NCBI RefSeq assembly: GCF_000495815.1
Contig: NZ_AWGE01000015.1
Coordinates: forward strand, 1 to 64,000
Reading direction: 5' to 3'
Length of the DNA: 64,000 bases
From: Asticcacaulis sp. AC466
GTDB lineage: Bacteria > Pseudomonadota > Alphaproteobacteria > Caulobacterales > Caulobacteraceae
Positions within the stretch are counted from its first letter, which is position 1, and every line of letters starts with the position of its first letter. Shown here in pieces: positions 13,037-21,803 of the stretch. Position numbers and translations under genes: made by a program. The notes under the pieces were generated by a model. It saw only the letters and a list, made by a program, of their open reading frames with translations, did no database searches and was not told the DNA's origin.

Positions 13037-14164
13037 ATGGATCCGGTTATCTACACACCCGATATGGAACACAGTATCGACGACGAGGCGGAGATTAATG
13101 CGCATCTGGCGGATACCTTGCTGAAGATCAGCAAACAGACAGAAGCCGACGGGTTTCATGGCCTGCGCAGCGTTCATGCCAAGAGCCACGCCTTGCTGGT
13201 TGGTGAACTCGAAGTCGCGTCCGACCTGCCACCGCATCTCGCTCAGGGGCTTTTCGGTCATGCCAAAACCTATCCGGTCGTAATGCGGTTTTCGACGACA
13301 CCCGGCGACATTCTGCCCGACAGTGTATCAACCCCGCGCGGTCTGGCCATCAAGGTGGTGGGGGTCGAAGGCGCGCGCCTGCCTGGCTCCGAACCCGATG
13401 TGACGCAGGATTTTGTCATGGTCAATGGCCCGGCATTCCAGACATCCAACGCAAAGTCCTTTCTCAACAGCCTGAAATTGCTGGCGGCTACGACGGACAA
13501 GGCGGAAGGCGCCAAGGTCGCTTTGTCCGCGGTAATGCGTGGTACTGAAAAAGTCATCGAGACGTTCGGTGGCAAGAGTACCTTGGTTCGTGGCCTCGGC
13601 GGCGAACCGGCCAGCCATCCGGCCGGCGAAACCTACTATACCGGTGTACCGATCCTCTATGGTCGCTACATCGCCAAACTTCAGGTCGCGCCGGTATCTG
13701 AAAACCTGACCATGCTGGCGGATCAGGCGATCGATATCACCCATGGCCAGACGCCCATCCGTGACGCCATGATCGAGCATTTTGCACTGTATGGCGGTGA
13801 ATGGGAGGTGCGCGTTCAACTGTGCACTGACCTCGATACCATGCCGGTCGAAGACGCGGCAAAAGTATGGCCGGAAGACCAAAGCCCCTATGTCACGGTC
13901 GCCAGGTTACGCGTGAAGTCTCAGACGGCCTGGAGCGAAGAACGATCCCAGGCTGTGGATCACGGCATGTCGTTTTCGCCGTGGCATGGGCTTGCGGCGC
14001 ATCGTCCGTTGGGCTCGATCATGCGGTTGCGAAAGTCTGCTTACGAAGCTTCGGTGCAGTTCCGGTCGGTGCATTCAGGGCATCCGGTTGTCGAACCCAG
14101 GTCATTTGACGGCCTGTTTACCGATGAGCCGGCATCGGAGCTGACGGATGTTTATTACCCCTGA
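13037..14164 (+). CDS. Catalase-family (catalase-like) haem protein, 375 aa
   Basis: A short catalase-fold protein, smaller than the ~480-residue classical catalases. RSVHAKSHALLVGELEV corresponds to the catalase segment with the distal histidine. MRFSTTPGDILPDSVSTPRGLAIKVVGV and DFVMVNGPAFQ match family blocks. The C-terminal FSPWHGLAAHRPLGSIMRLRKSAYEAS is typical of catalase-like proteins and may supply the haem tyrosine. Such proteins may show peroxidase or allene-oxide-synthase-like activity rather than high catalase activity; the reaction here is not established. AAGGAA precedes the ATG. Confidence 0.8.
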   Translation: MDPVIYTPDMEHSIDDEAEINAHLADTLLKISKQTEADGFHGLRSVHAKSHALLVGELEVASDLPPHLAQGLFGHAKTYPVVMRFSTTPGDILPDSVSTPRGLAIKVVGVEGARLPGSEPDVTQDFVMVNGPAFQTSNAKSFLNSLKLLAATTDKAEGAKVALSAVMRGTEKVIETFGGKSTLVRGLGGEPASHPAGETYYTGVPILYGRYIAKLQVAPVSENLTMLADQAIDITHGQTPIRDAMIEHFALYGGEWEVRVQLCTDLDTMPVEDAAKVWPEDQSPYVTVARLRVKSQTAWSEERSQAVDHGMSFSPWHGLAAHRPLGSIMRLRKSAYEASVQFRSVHSGHPVVEPRSFDGLFTDEPASELTDVYYP

Positions 14165-14169
14165 AACGC

Positions 14170-14198
14170 TTGACTCCATGTAACCTATAAGTTACAAA
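14170..14198 (+). promoter_or_regulatory. Promoter of the membrane/XRE cassette
   Basis: TTGACT (14170-14175) and TACAAA (14193-14198) are 17 bases apart, a good sigma-70-type pair. The promoter is overlapped by the two palindromes at 14179-14214, so a bound repressor would block it. Confidence 0.6.
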
Positions 14199-14217
14199 TA
14201 ACCTATAGGTTACATGG
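14176..14217. promoter_or_regulatory. Double palindromic operator
   Basis: Two 18-bp near-palindromes lie side by side: 14179-14196 (TGTAACCTATAAGTTACA) and 14197-14214, with a perfect 14-bp core TAACCTATAGGTTA at 14199-14212. Their shared form is TGTAACCTATAGGTTACA. The outer arms also match, CCATGTAACC against GGTTACATGG, so the whole 42 bp is an inverted repeat. It covers the -10 and abuts the ribosome site of the next gene. The natural binder is the XRE protein encoded two genes downstream, giving autoregulation (inference). Confidence 0.75.
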
Positions 14218-14225
14218 AGGGTGCT

Positions 14226-14675
14226 ATGTCAGAAAATGAACGCCTTATCAAGCAGGCAGAACACATGGGCGGCCTACGCCGCCTGCTACTGATCGGCCAG
14301 GCTGTCGGTTATATTGGTTGGATTGGGTCACGGGGGCTGGGCTATGTCCAAGCCCTTAACATTGATCCGCTTCTTCTGATGGTGGTACAAAATCTGTGCT
14401 GGCCGTTATGGGGAGCTAGTCTGTTGGCAAGCCTGTGGCTGATGCGTCGCACACCCAAGAACCGCCAACTCAGCGCGCTACTGGATGATGAGCGCACAGC
14501 TGAGCTGACCAAAAAGGTCTTCCAAATCAGCTATTGGGTCCTGTTGATTGCCGTAGCGCTTGTCTATGCCTCTACGTTTGTGACCGACGTCGATATACGC
14601 GCCGTAGCGCCAATCCTGCTGTCGCTCGGTGTCGCGGTCCCGTCACTGACCTATGCCGCTCTTTATCGCGGCTGA
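14226..14675 (+). CDS. Small multi-pass membrane protein of unknown function, 149 aa
   Basis: No family was recognised. The protein has hydrophobic stretches at LLLIGQAVGYIGWIG, LLLMVVQNLCWPLWGASLLASLW, ISYWVLLIAVALVYASTFV and VAPILLSLGVAVPSLTYAALY, so about three to four membrane segments, with a charged loop (RRTPKNRQLSALLDDERTAE) between. ATG 14226 is chosen over an in-frame ATG at 14214 because GGAGG (14216-14220) fits it; the earlier ATG lies inside the operator. It is the first gene of a three-gene operon with an XRE regulator, an arrangement seen for small membrane protein/regulator pairs. Confidence 0.75.
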   Translation: MSENERLIKQAEHMGGLRRLLLIGQAVGYIGWIGSRGLGYVQALNIDPLLLMVVQNLCWPLWGASLLASLWLMRRTPKNRQLSALLDDERTAELTKKVFQISYWVLLIAVALVYASTFVTDVDIRAVAPILLSLGVAVPSLTYAALYRG

Positions 14676-14678
14676 TCG

Positions 14679-14885
14679 ATGAGCGTTCTGAAAAACCGGT
14701 TAAAAGAACACAGGTCCGCGCGCAACCTGACCCAAGCTGATTTGGCGGTTATGGCGCAGGTGTCGCGCAAGACAATAAATACCATTGAGAACGAAGTCTT
14801 TATCCCATCCACGCTTCTCGCCTTGTCTCTGGCTCGGGTGCTGGACGTCAAGGTCGAGGACCTGTTTTACCTGGAGGAGACATGA
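14679..14885 (+). CDS. XRE/Cro-type HTH regulator, 68 aa
   Basis: A minimal single-domain regulator of the short HTH_3/YozG-like type. The sequence KNRLKEHRSARNLTQADLAVM, then AQVSRKTINTIENEVFIPSTLLALSLARVL, shows the full five-helix HTH with recognition helix around SRKTINTIE, and it ends VEDLFYLEE. It begins three bases after the upstream membrane gene stop, and its TGA overlaps the next ATG. It most likely represses its own operon through the palindromes at 14179-14214. Confidence 0.9.
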   Translation: MSVLKNRLKEHRSARNLTQADLAVMAQVSRKTINTIENEVFIPSTLLALSLARVLDVKVEDLFYLEET

Positions 14886-15031
14886 AACTGCGCACATGGG
14901 GACGTAAGCCGGACCCTCGTAAGCTGGAAAGCGATCGGAAGCGTCAGCAATCGATGATCTATACGGCCATTTATGGCGGCAGCGCGGGCGTCCTTATGAT
15001 GGCCTTAGCGGCTTCGGCCCTGTCGCGCTAA
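14882..15031 (+). CDS. Small single-pass membrane protein, 49 aa
   Basis: The ATG overlaps the stop of the XRE gene (ATGA), and the frame runs to TAA 15029-15031. The N-terminal half is strongly basic (KLRTWGRKPDPRKLESDRKR), followed by one hydrophobic segment (YTAIYGGSAGVLMMALAASAL). No family was recognised. The overlap and the operon position make it likely to be real and to work with the larger membrane protein. Its end overlaps the 3' end of the convergent flavoprotein gene by four bases. Confidence 0.6.
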   Translation: MKLRTWGRKPDPRKLESDRKRQQSMIYTAIYGGSAGVLMMALAASALSR

Positions 15032-16218
15032 ACCGCCTGGCCGGCCGCCCAACCCGATGACCACGCCCATTGGAAATTGTATCCGCCCAGCCATCCCGTC
15101 ACATCGACGCATTCGCCGATGAAGTACAGGCCCGGCTGAAGCTGGCTTTCCATGGTCTGAGAGGACAGGCCACGTGTGTCGATGCCGCCCACGGTGACTT
15201 CGGCCGTCCGGTAGCCTTCTGTGCCGTCGGGGATAAAGGACCAGCGATTGACGGCATCGGACAGGGTCTGCATCACGGTCTTGCCAAGGTCAGCCATGCG
15301 CGCCTCCGGTGACAAGGCGTGCCAGTCCAGAATCCGATCGGACAGGCGCCGCGGCAGAAACTCCGCAAACGCATTGCCAAGTGTTTGCTTGGGCCGGTCC
15401 TTGCGATGCGTCTGCAAGGCTTCGAACGTGTCTGTTCCCGGCAACAGATCGACCTCCACCGATTGTCCCGGCTTCCAGTAGCTTGAAATCTGTAACACCG
15501 CCGGTCCCGACAGGCCGCGGTGCGTAAACAAGAAGCCATCGGTAAAGCGCGTCTTGCCGCAGCTAACGCGCGCGGTCAGCGATACGCCGGACAACCCGTC
15601 TATGGCGGCGAGCCTGTCACCGCCGAAGGTAAAGGGTACGAGCCCAGCCCGGGTATCGGTGATGTCATGGCCGAACTGGCGGGCTATGTCGTAGGCCAGA
15701 CCGGTGGCGCCCATTTTCGGGATCGACAACCCACCGGTGGCGACCACCAGCTTGCTGCAGCGTAATTGACCCTGCGAGGTTGCGATTTCGAACCCATCGT
15801 CCCGACGGCTGACGCCGGTAATGTCGACGCCCAGATGCAGGTCGGCACCGGCCTGGGTCAGGTCATCGATCAACATGTCAATGATGTCGCCCGCCGACGT
15901 TTCGCAAAACAATTGCCCCTCGGTCTTTTCGAAATAGGGAATCCCGCGCGCGATGACGCGGTCGAGGAAATCCCAAGGCGTAAAGCGTTTCAATGCCGAG
16001 ATGCAAAAGTGCGGGTTTTGCGACAGGAAGTTTTTAGGGGTGGCCTGCAAATGGGTGAAATTGCATTTGCCACCGCCCGATATCCGGATCTTTTCGGCCG
16101 GTTTTCGCGCGTGATCCAACACGATCACCCGTCGTCCGCGACGGGTGGCTTCTACGGCGCACATAAGTCCTGCCGCGCCTGCGCCCAATATGACAACATC
16201 GAACCTGACTTCGGCCAT
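15028..16218 (-). CDS. BaiN/HI0933-family NAD(P)/FAD-dependent oxidoreductase
   Basis: A flavoprotein of 396 residues. The FAD-binding Rossmann motif is VVILGAGAAGLMCAVEA near the start, followed by IRISGGGKCNFTH, the hallmark of the HI0933/YhiN group. Another glycine-rich turn is LVVATGGLSIPKMGATG. The C-terminal YFIGECVDVTGWLGGYNFQWAWSSGWAAG closes the FAD site. The physiological substrate is unknown for most members. ATG 16218 is chosen, with GAGAG upstream; TTG 16224 is possible. It converges with the XRE cassette. Confidence 0.92.
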   Translation of the reverse strand: MAEVRFDVVILGAGAAGLMCAVEATRRGRRVIVLDHARKPAEKIRISGGGKCNFTHLQATPKNFLSQNPHFCISALKRFTPWDFLDRVIARGIPYFEKTEGQLFCETSAGDIIDMLIDDLTQAGADLHLGVDITGVSRRDDGFEIATSQGQLRCSKLVVATGGLSIPKMGATGLAYDIARQFGHDITDTRAGLVPFTFGGDRLAAIDGLSGVSLTARVSCGKTRFTDGFLFTHRGLSGPAVLQISSYWKPGQSVEVDLLPGTDTFEALQTHRKDRPKQTLGNAFAEFLPRRLSDRILDWHALSPEARMADLGKTVMQTLSDAVNRWSFIPDGTEGYRTAEVTVGGIDTRGLSSQTMESQLQPGLYFIGECVDVTGWLGGYNFQWAWSSGWAAGQAV

Positions 16219-16319
16219 TCGCAAATATTTCTCTCAACTTGACCCAAGGTCTATCTTGTTCGCGCCGCAACTTACGTTAAGGTCAGCCGCAACCCTGTAC
16301 CACAAAACCGGAGGCGAAC

Positions 16320-16625
16320 ATGTCCGATCTCGAAACCATTACCCAAAAAATTGCTGGCGCCGTTGGTGAAAATTCCGGCCTCGGCAAGATCATCAAGGTC
16401 GACTTCGGCGACGCCGGCAAGATTTTGATCAATGCGGCTACCGTTCCGAACGTGGTCAGCAATGATGACGGCGAGGCCGACACGACGATTCAGATTTCCA
16501 TCGACGACCTGAAAGCCATGGCTACTGGCAGCCTTGACCCCATGATGGCCTTCATGATGGGCAAGATGAAAATCCAGGGCGATATGAGCGTTGCCCAGAA
16601 ACTGGCGCCCCTGCTTAAGGGCTAA
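16320..16625 (+). CDS. SCP2 sterol-binding-domain protein, 101 aa
   Basis: A stand-alone SCP2-fold protein. The pattern KIIKVDFGDAGKILINA, then DTTIQISIDDLKAMATGSLDPMMAFMMGKMKIQGDMSVAQKLAPLL, is typical of the lipid-binding domain. It likely binds a hydrophobic ligand such as an acyl chain; the ligand is unknown. GGAGG lies upstream of the ATG, and the gene converges with the MBL hydrolase gene. Confidence 0.9.
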   Translation: MSDLETITQKIAGAVGENSGLGKIIKVDFGDAGKILINAATVPNVVSNDDGEADTTIQISIDDLKAMATGSLDPMMAFMMGKMKIQGDMSVAQKLAPLLKG

Positions 16626-16655
16626 GCCTGTGTCTTGGCTGAAAAGCCTATGAAA

Positions 16656-17345
16656 TCAGCCGGGCCCATGCGTATTGGGCCCGGCGTTGCTTACCACGCT
16701 GTCGGCCACGAACGGATTGGTTTGCCGTTCGACGTTGAAACTCGACATCGGGCCGTGCCCCGGCACGAAGCGCACATCGCCCAGCGGCCATAGCTTTTTC
16801 GTAATCGCGTTGATGAGATCGGCATGGTTTCCGAGTGGGAAATCCGTGCGCCCGATCGATCCCTTGAATAGTACGTCACCCACCTGAGCGAATTGTGACG
16901 GGGCGTGGTAAAATACAACATGCCCGGGGGTGTGACCGGGGCAATGAATAACGTCCCAGGTGGTCTCGCCCAGCGTAACCGTGTCGCCATCTGTCAGCCA
17001 GCGGTCCGTGGTGAAGCTGCGCATGTCCGCAATGCCGTAGCGCTGTCCCATGGACGGAATGGTGTCGATCCAGAACTGGTCGTCCTCATGCGGCCCTTCT
17101 ATCGGCGCACCGGTTCGCTCCTTGAGTTCAGCCGCGCCGCCGGCATGGTCGGCATGGCCATGCGTTATCCAGATTTTTTCGACCGTCAGACCGCGACGCT
17201 GTATTTCCTCCAGAATCGGATCCAGATCGCCACCCGGATCGATGATGGCGGCCTTGTTCGTCTTCGTGCACCACACCACCGTGCAGTTTTGCTGAAGCGG
17301 GGTCACGGGCGCGACGAACAGACGGATTGGGGGCGTTTCAGACAT
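16656..17345 (-). CDS. MBL-fold metallo-hydrolase (glyoxalase II-like), 229 aa
   Basis: A metallo-beta-lactamase-fold hydrolase. The dinuclear metal motif ITHGHADHAGG (HxHxDH) is near residue 60. AAIIDPGGDLDPI gives an earlier conserved aspartate, VIHCPGHTPGHVVFY a metal histidine, and FVPGHGPMS the C-terminal histidine. Length and layout resemble YcbL-type glyoxalase II-like enzymes that cleave glutathione thioesters. It follows the permease terminator on the same strand, so it is probably expressed on its own. Confidence 0.88.
   Translation of the reverse strand: MSETPPIRLFVAPVTPLQQNCTVVWCTKTNKAAIIDPGGDLDPILEEIQRRGLTVEKIWITHGHADHAGGAAELKERTGAPIEGPHEDDQFWIDTIPSMGQRYGIADMRSFTTDRWLTDGDTVTLGETTWDVIHCPGHTPGHVVFYHAPSQFAQVGDVLFKGSIGRTDFPLGNHADLINAITKKLWPLGDVRFVPGHGPMSSFNVERQTNPFVADSVVSNAGPNTHGPG
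16659..16685. terminator. GC-rich hairpin between convergent genes
   Basis: GCCGGGCCCA (16659-16668) and TGGGCCCGGC (16676-16685) form a perfect 10-bp stem with a 7-base loop. It overlaps the last codons of the MBL gene and lies 34 bases after the SCP2 stop. No T-run follows, so it may only slow or stabilise transcripts from both sides. Confidence 0.4.
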
Positions 17346-17375
17346 GCGGGCTCATTACAAAAAGGGTTCTGATAG

Positions 17376-17417
17376 CAAAAAGGGCTCCGGCACATATAAG
17401 CGCCGGAGCCCTTTTTG
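17376..17417. terminator. Strong bidirectional terminator downstream of the APC permease
   Basis: A 16-bp perfect stem (17376-17391 with 17402-17417), core AGGGCTCCGGC, has a 10-base loop and five A or five T at the ends, so it works as a T-tailed hairpin on either strand. It lies 15 bases after the permease stop and 31 bases before the MBL start on the minus strand. Confidence 0.9.
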
Positions 17418-17431
17418 TCATATGACAACGA

Positions 17432-19078
17432 CTATTTCTTTACATCGTCCACGCCGTGGCCCAGGGCCTCGGCAACGGTTTCCAGTTCGTCGTCTTCGGA
17501 AATGTCGATGCCCTTGGCCAGCTTGGAATGCCAGAAGCCGTAGCCAGCATAGATCAGCAGGCCGACCAGCGCGTAGCAGACCAGGATGGTCAGCGGCAGG
17601 GTATTGCCCCGCTTGTAGTGATCGATCATCGGCGAGAAGTTTTGGTAGGCCAGGAACAGGCAGGCCAAAATACCGAGCACGGCAGTGACGATGCCGCCGG
17701 GCACCTTGAACGGGCGCTCCATTTCCGGATGCTTGACGCGCAGGTAGATGACCGACAGGCAGACGATAGAGAAAGCAACGGCTGTCCCGAGGCTGACCAG
17801 GTCGCCGAGCAGCGAAATCGGCAGGAAGGAGGCCGCCACGGCGATCATGATGCCGAGCAGGATGGTGCCGAGCCACGGGGTGCGGAACTTACGGTGGATC
17901 TTGGAGAAAACCGCAGGCAGAAGGCCGTCACGCGCCATGGTGTAGAAGATGCGGGTCTGGCCGAAACACAGCACCAGCATGACCGAGCTGAGCCCGGCGA
18001 CGGCGCCGACCTTGATCAACAGGCTGATGGCGTTCATCTGACCGCTTTGGACATAGGGCCACGGGAAGTTGGCCCAGGTCAGGGCCATGTGGTCGATGGC
18101 GACGGCGATAGGAGCCGGGCTGGCCAGTTGCAGGTAAGGAACCACACCGGTCATGACGGCGGCAACGGCCATGTAGATGATGGTGCAGATGATCAGCGCG
18201 CCCAGGATGCCGATGGGCACATCGCGCTTCGGGTTCTTGGCTTCGGCGGCGGCGGTGGAGACGGCTTCGAAACCGACATAGGCGAAAAAGATGATGGCCG
18301 CGCCACGGAAAATACCACCGACGCCGAATTCACCGGGGTTGCCGGTCGCTTTCGGGATGAAGGGGTGCCAGTTGGCTGGATTGATGTAGGAGATGCCGAC
18401 GGCGATGAAGGTGATCAGGACGATAATCTTCAGGATCACGATGGCATTGTTGACGTTGGCGGATTCGCTGACGCCCAGCACAAGCAGGCCGGTGACCAGC
18501 GCAATGCCTATGGCGGCGACCAGGTTGAATGTGCCGGTCATCGACATGGTGGTGTGTCCGGCGGCATCAGCGGTCGCCTGAACCAGCGGCGTGGCCCACA
18601 TGACGGCAGCATGGTCTCCGCCCGGTGCCCCCGCAATCGCCGGGAAATGGACGCCGAAATCACCCAGCAGGCTGACGACATAGCCGGACCAGCCAACGGC
18701 GACGGTAGAGGCGGCGATACCGTATTCCAGCACCAGCAGCCAACCCATAATCCACGCGGCATATTCGCCGAGCGTGCCGTAGGCGTAGGTGTAGGCCGAG
18801 CCCGAAACGGGCATGGTCGACGACAGCTCAGCATAACAAAGACCTGCCAGAGCGCAGGCGATACCGGCCACGACAAAGGAGATCATGATGGCCGGACCGG
18901 CATTGGCCGACGCGACCTGACCGGTCAAAACAAAAATGCCGGCGCCAATAATGGCGCCGACACCCAGCGACATGAGATTAAGCGGCCCAAGCGTGCGCTT
19001 GAGCGGACTTTTTGCTGCCTCTGTCTGGATTTTGAGAATCGACTTTTTTAGACCAAGTCGATTGAAAATATTGGCCAT
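17432..19078 (-). CDS. APC-family cationic amino-acid permease, 548 aa
   Basis: A multi-pass inner-membrane transporter of about 12 segments. The first helix shows the APC signature LMSLGVGAIIGAGIFVLTGQ, the unwound GxG substrate site. A later block VGFEAVSTAAAEAKNPKRDVPIGI is characteristic of YfnA/CAT-type permeases. The soluble C-tail is acidic (ISEDDELETVAEALGHGVDD). It likely imports or exchanges a basic or small amino acid with protons; the substrate is not predictable. It ends at a very strong terminator. Confidence 0.92.
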   Translation of the reverse strand: MANIFNRLGLKKSILKIQTEAAKSPLKRTLGPLNLMSLGVGAIIGAGIFVLTGQVASANAGPAIMISFVVAGIACALAGLCYAELSSTMPVSGSAYTYAYGTLGEYAAWIMGWLLVLEYGIAASTVAVGWSGYVVSLLGDFGVHFPAIAGAPGGDHAAVMWATPLVQATADAAGHTTMSMTGTFNLVAAIGIALVTGLLVLGVSESANVNNAIVILKIIVLITFIAVGISYINPANWHPFIPKATGNPGEFGVGGIFRGAAIIFFAYVGFEAVSTAAAEAKNPKRDVPIGILGALIICTIIYMAVAAVMTGVVPYLQLASPAPIAVAIDHMALTWANFPWPYVQSGQMNAISLLIKVGAVAGLSSVMLVLCFGQTRIFYTMARDGLLPAVFSKIHRKFRTPWLGTILLGIMIAVAASFLPISLLGDLVSLGTAVAFSIVCLSVIYLRVKHPEMERPFKVPGGIVTAVLGILACLFLAYQNFSPMIDHYKRGNTLPLTILVCYALVGLLIYAGYGFWHSKLAKGIDISEDDELETVAEALGHGVDDVKK

Positions 19079-19283
19079 CAGACCCCTCGCAAATTTTTTG
19101 TTATTGATGCGCCAGCCTTACAGACACAGCGCTTGACGGGCCTTGGTCCGGCCCCTGACGGTCACGCTATCGTCATATTGTCACTTTGGCAACGGGTTAA
19201 TAAATATGGGGGAAGGCTGTGGCCGGTGCGAAACATCGCCCGGTCGGACTTGAGTTCAATAGGGGTTCTGCTACCAAGGCCCG

Positions 19284-21749
19284 ATGTTGCCTGTCGAGGA
19301 AATCTATACGCCGCTGAAATCGTGGCTGACGCAGAACGCCACGGCCCTAGTCATTGCGCCGCCGGGGGCGGGGAAGACGACCGGTATTCCCTTGGCCCTG
19401 CTCGATGCCCCTTGGCTTGCGGGGCAGAATATCGTCCTGCTTGAACCGCGTCGTCTGGCCGCCAGGGCCGCCGCTGCCCGCATGGCCGAGACCTTGGGCG
19501 AGCCGGTCGGTCAGACGGTCGGTTTTCGTGTGCGCGGCGACAGCAAGACGTCCGCCAAGACACGGATTGAGGTCGTCACCGAAGGGATTTTCTCACGCCG
19601 CATTCTCGACGATCCGTCATTGGAAGGTGTGGGGTGCGTCATTTTTGACGAATTCCACGAACGCAGCCTCGATGCCGACCTGGGGTTGGCGTTTGCCCGT
19701 GACGCGCAAGGCGTATTGAGGGACGATCTGCGCCTTCTGGTCATGTCTGCCACACTGGATGGCGATCGGGTATTGGGATTGCTCGAAGGCGCGGGCCGGT
19801 TTGAATCGCTGGGGCGGAGTTTTCCCATCGATACCCACTATCTGGGCCGCGATCAATCATTGCAGATGGAGCAGGACGTGGCACGTCACGTCGCGCGTCT
19901 GTCGGCCAAGCTTACGCCGGAAAATGCGGAAACCATGCTCGTATTCCTGCCAGGGCAGGGCGAAATTCACCGTGTTGCCCGCTTCCTGGATGAAAAGGGC
20001 GTGGCGCCGCATATCGATGTTTGCAAGCTCTATGGCGCGATGGATTTCAAGGATCAGGCCCATACCTTGGCCCGCAATGCGCCGGGGCGCCCGAAGATCG
20101 TCTTAGCCACCGCCATAGCGGAAACGTCGCTGACTCTGGATCGCGTATCAATGGTTGTCGATTGTGGTCTGTCCCGGCTCGGCCGGTTCGATCCGGCCCG
20201 CGGTGTGACGCGTTTCGTCACCGAACGCGTGTCGAGAGCTTCCGCCGATCAGCGGCGCGGCCGGGCCGGACGCACCCAGGCGGGCGATGCCTACCGCCTT
20301 TGGGATGCCGAACAGGACCGCTCCCTGATTCCGTTCGCCAAGCCGGAAATCCTGGAGACCGATCTGTCGCAACTGGCGCTTAGCCTGAGGCTTTGGGGTG
20401 CCAAATCGACGGAAGGCTTGGCGTTACTCGATCATCCTCCGAAGGCGGCGATGGACGAAGCGGTGAAGTTGCTGCGGGCGCTCGGCGCGGTGGACGCCAA
20501 CGGCGACCTGACCGGCCACGGCAATGCTATCGCGCAGTTGCCCATGGCGCCACGTCTGGCGCACATGTTGATAACGGCGGCATCATATGGCGCGGCGGAG
20601 CAGGGGGCGAACCTGGCCGTCCTGCTGTCGGAAAACGGTCTGGGGGGCAAATCGACCGACCTGGATGCGCGTCTGGAGGCGTTGGCGCGTGACCGGTCGC
20701 CGAAAATTGCGCAGGCGCGTACCCTGGCGCAAGGATGGGCGCGTCAGGCTCAGGCACTTGTGAAAAATCAACCCAAACAAGCCGGTGGAGCACGCTTCTC
20801 CCACCATTTGTTAGCTGAGTGTTTTCCAGAACGGATTGCGAAAGCCCGCGGCAAGCCCGGCGAGTTTGTTATGGCCAACGGTCGTGGCGTCTATGTCGAT
20901 GCGCATGACCGCCTGGCGCGTGAGTCCTTTCTCGCGGTTGGTGACCTGGGCGGCGGCGCTAACCGTGACCGTATATTGCTGGCCGCGCCCTTGACGGAGG
21001 TGGAAATTCTAAGCCTGTTCGCTGACCGGCTAGAGCAGGAAACGGTGCTGGAACGCAACAATGGCCGGTTCCGCGCCTTCGATCAGACGCGGCTGGGCGG
21101 AATTGTGTTGGCCAGCAAGCCGCTCGAAAAGATACCGGCGGACTTGCTTCTTCGCGCCGAAGCCGAGGAGATTCAGCAGAGAGGCCTCAACGCCCTTAAC
21201 CTACCGGAAAGCGTTCAGACTTTGCGCGCCCGCGTCGCCTTCCTGCGGGCACAGGATAACACCTGGCCGGATCTGTCGGATACAGCGCTCCTGGCCACCC
21301 TTGAGGACTGGCTGGGGCCCTACGCCGCCGGCAAATCCATGCTGTCGCTGGGCGGCGGTATTGTATCGCAAGCGTTGCATAATCTGCTCGATTACGACCA
21401 GCAGCGCGCGCTCGACCGGTTGGCGCCGGAAACCTGGCGCATGCCGACCGGTTCCAACATACGCATTGATTACGGCGCCGAAGGCGGGCCGCGCGTGGAG
21501 GTTCGCGTCCAGGAGCTTTATGGCACTCAAATTCATCCGGTCGTTGGTCCCAATCGTACGCCTCTGACCTTATCGCTCACCTCGCCGGCGCACCGGCCGA
21601 TCCAGATTACCAAGGACCTGCCGGCGTTTTGGGACGGGGCGTGGGCCGAGGTACGCAGCGAGATGAAGGGGCGATATCCCCGTCACGTCTGGCCGGAAAA
21701 TCCACGAGACGCCGATCCTACGACCCGCGCCAAGCCGCGCGGCACCTGA
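19284..21749 (+). CDS. hrpB: ATP-dependent helicase HrpB
   Basis: A DExH-box helicase of 821 residues, the family length. Walker A is PPGAGKTTGIPL near residue 30, motif II is DEFHERSLDADL starting at residue 122, motif III is MSATLD, and motif VI is QRRGRAGRTQAGDAYRLW. After the helicase core come the HA2/OB-like region and the HrpB C-terminal domain (LNIRIDYGAEGGPRVEVRVQELYG-like region near 21450-21520). Its cellular role is poorly defined; roles in RNA metabolism are assumed. The first in-frame ATG (19284) fits the N-terminus LPVEEIYTPLKSWL. Confidence 0.95.
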   Translation: MLPVEEIYTPLKSWLTQNATALVIAPPGAGKTTGIPLALLDAPWLAGQNIVLLEPRRLAARAAAARMAETLGEPVGQTVGFRVRGDSKTSAKTRIEVVTEGIFSRRILDDPSLEGVGCVIFDEFHERSLDADLGLAFARDAQGVLRDDLRLLVMSATLDGDRVLGLLEGAGRFESLGRSFPIDTHYLGRDQSLQMEQDVARHVARLSAKLTPENAETMLVFLPGQGEIHRVARFLDEKGVAPHIDVCKLYGAMDFKDQAHTLARNAPGRPKIVLATAIAETSLTLDRVSMVVDCGLSRLGRFDPARGVTRFVTERVSRASADQRRGRAGRTQAGDAYRLWDAEQDRSLIPFAKPEILETDLSQLALSLRLWGAKSTEGLALLDHPPKAAMDEAVKLLRALGAVDANGDLTGHGNAIAQLPMAPRLAHMLITAASYGAAEQGANLAVLLSENGLGGKSTDLDARLEALARDRSPKIAQARTLAQGWARQAQALVKNQPKQAGGARFSHHLLAECFPERIAKARGKPGEFVMANGRGVYVDAHDRLARESFLAVGDLGGGANRDRILLAAPLTEVEILSLFADRLEQETVLERNNGRFRAFDQTRLGGIVLASKPLEKIPADLLLRAEAEEIQQRGLNALNLPESVQTLRARVAFLRAQDNTWPDLSDTALLATLEDWLGPYAAGKSMLSLGGGIVSQALHNLLDYDQQRALDRLAPETWRMPTGSNIRIDYGAEGGPRVEVRVQELYGTQIHPVVGPNRTPLTLSLTSPAHRPIQITKDLPAFWDGAWAEVRSEMKGRYPRHVWPENPRDADPTTRAKPRGT

Positions 21750-21803
21750 AACGGATTAATCCTTTATGCGAGCCACGCGTATAAGGTCGAAAAGGAGTTT
21801 GCC

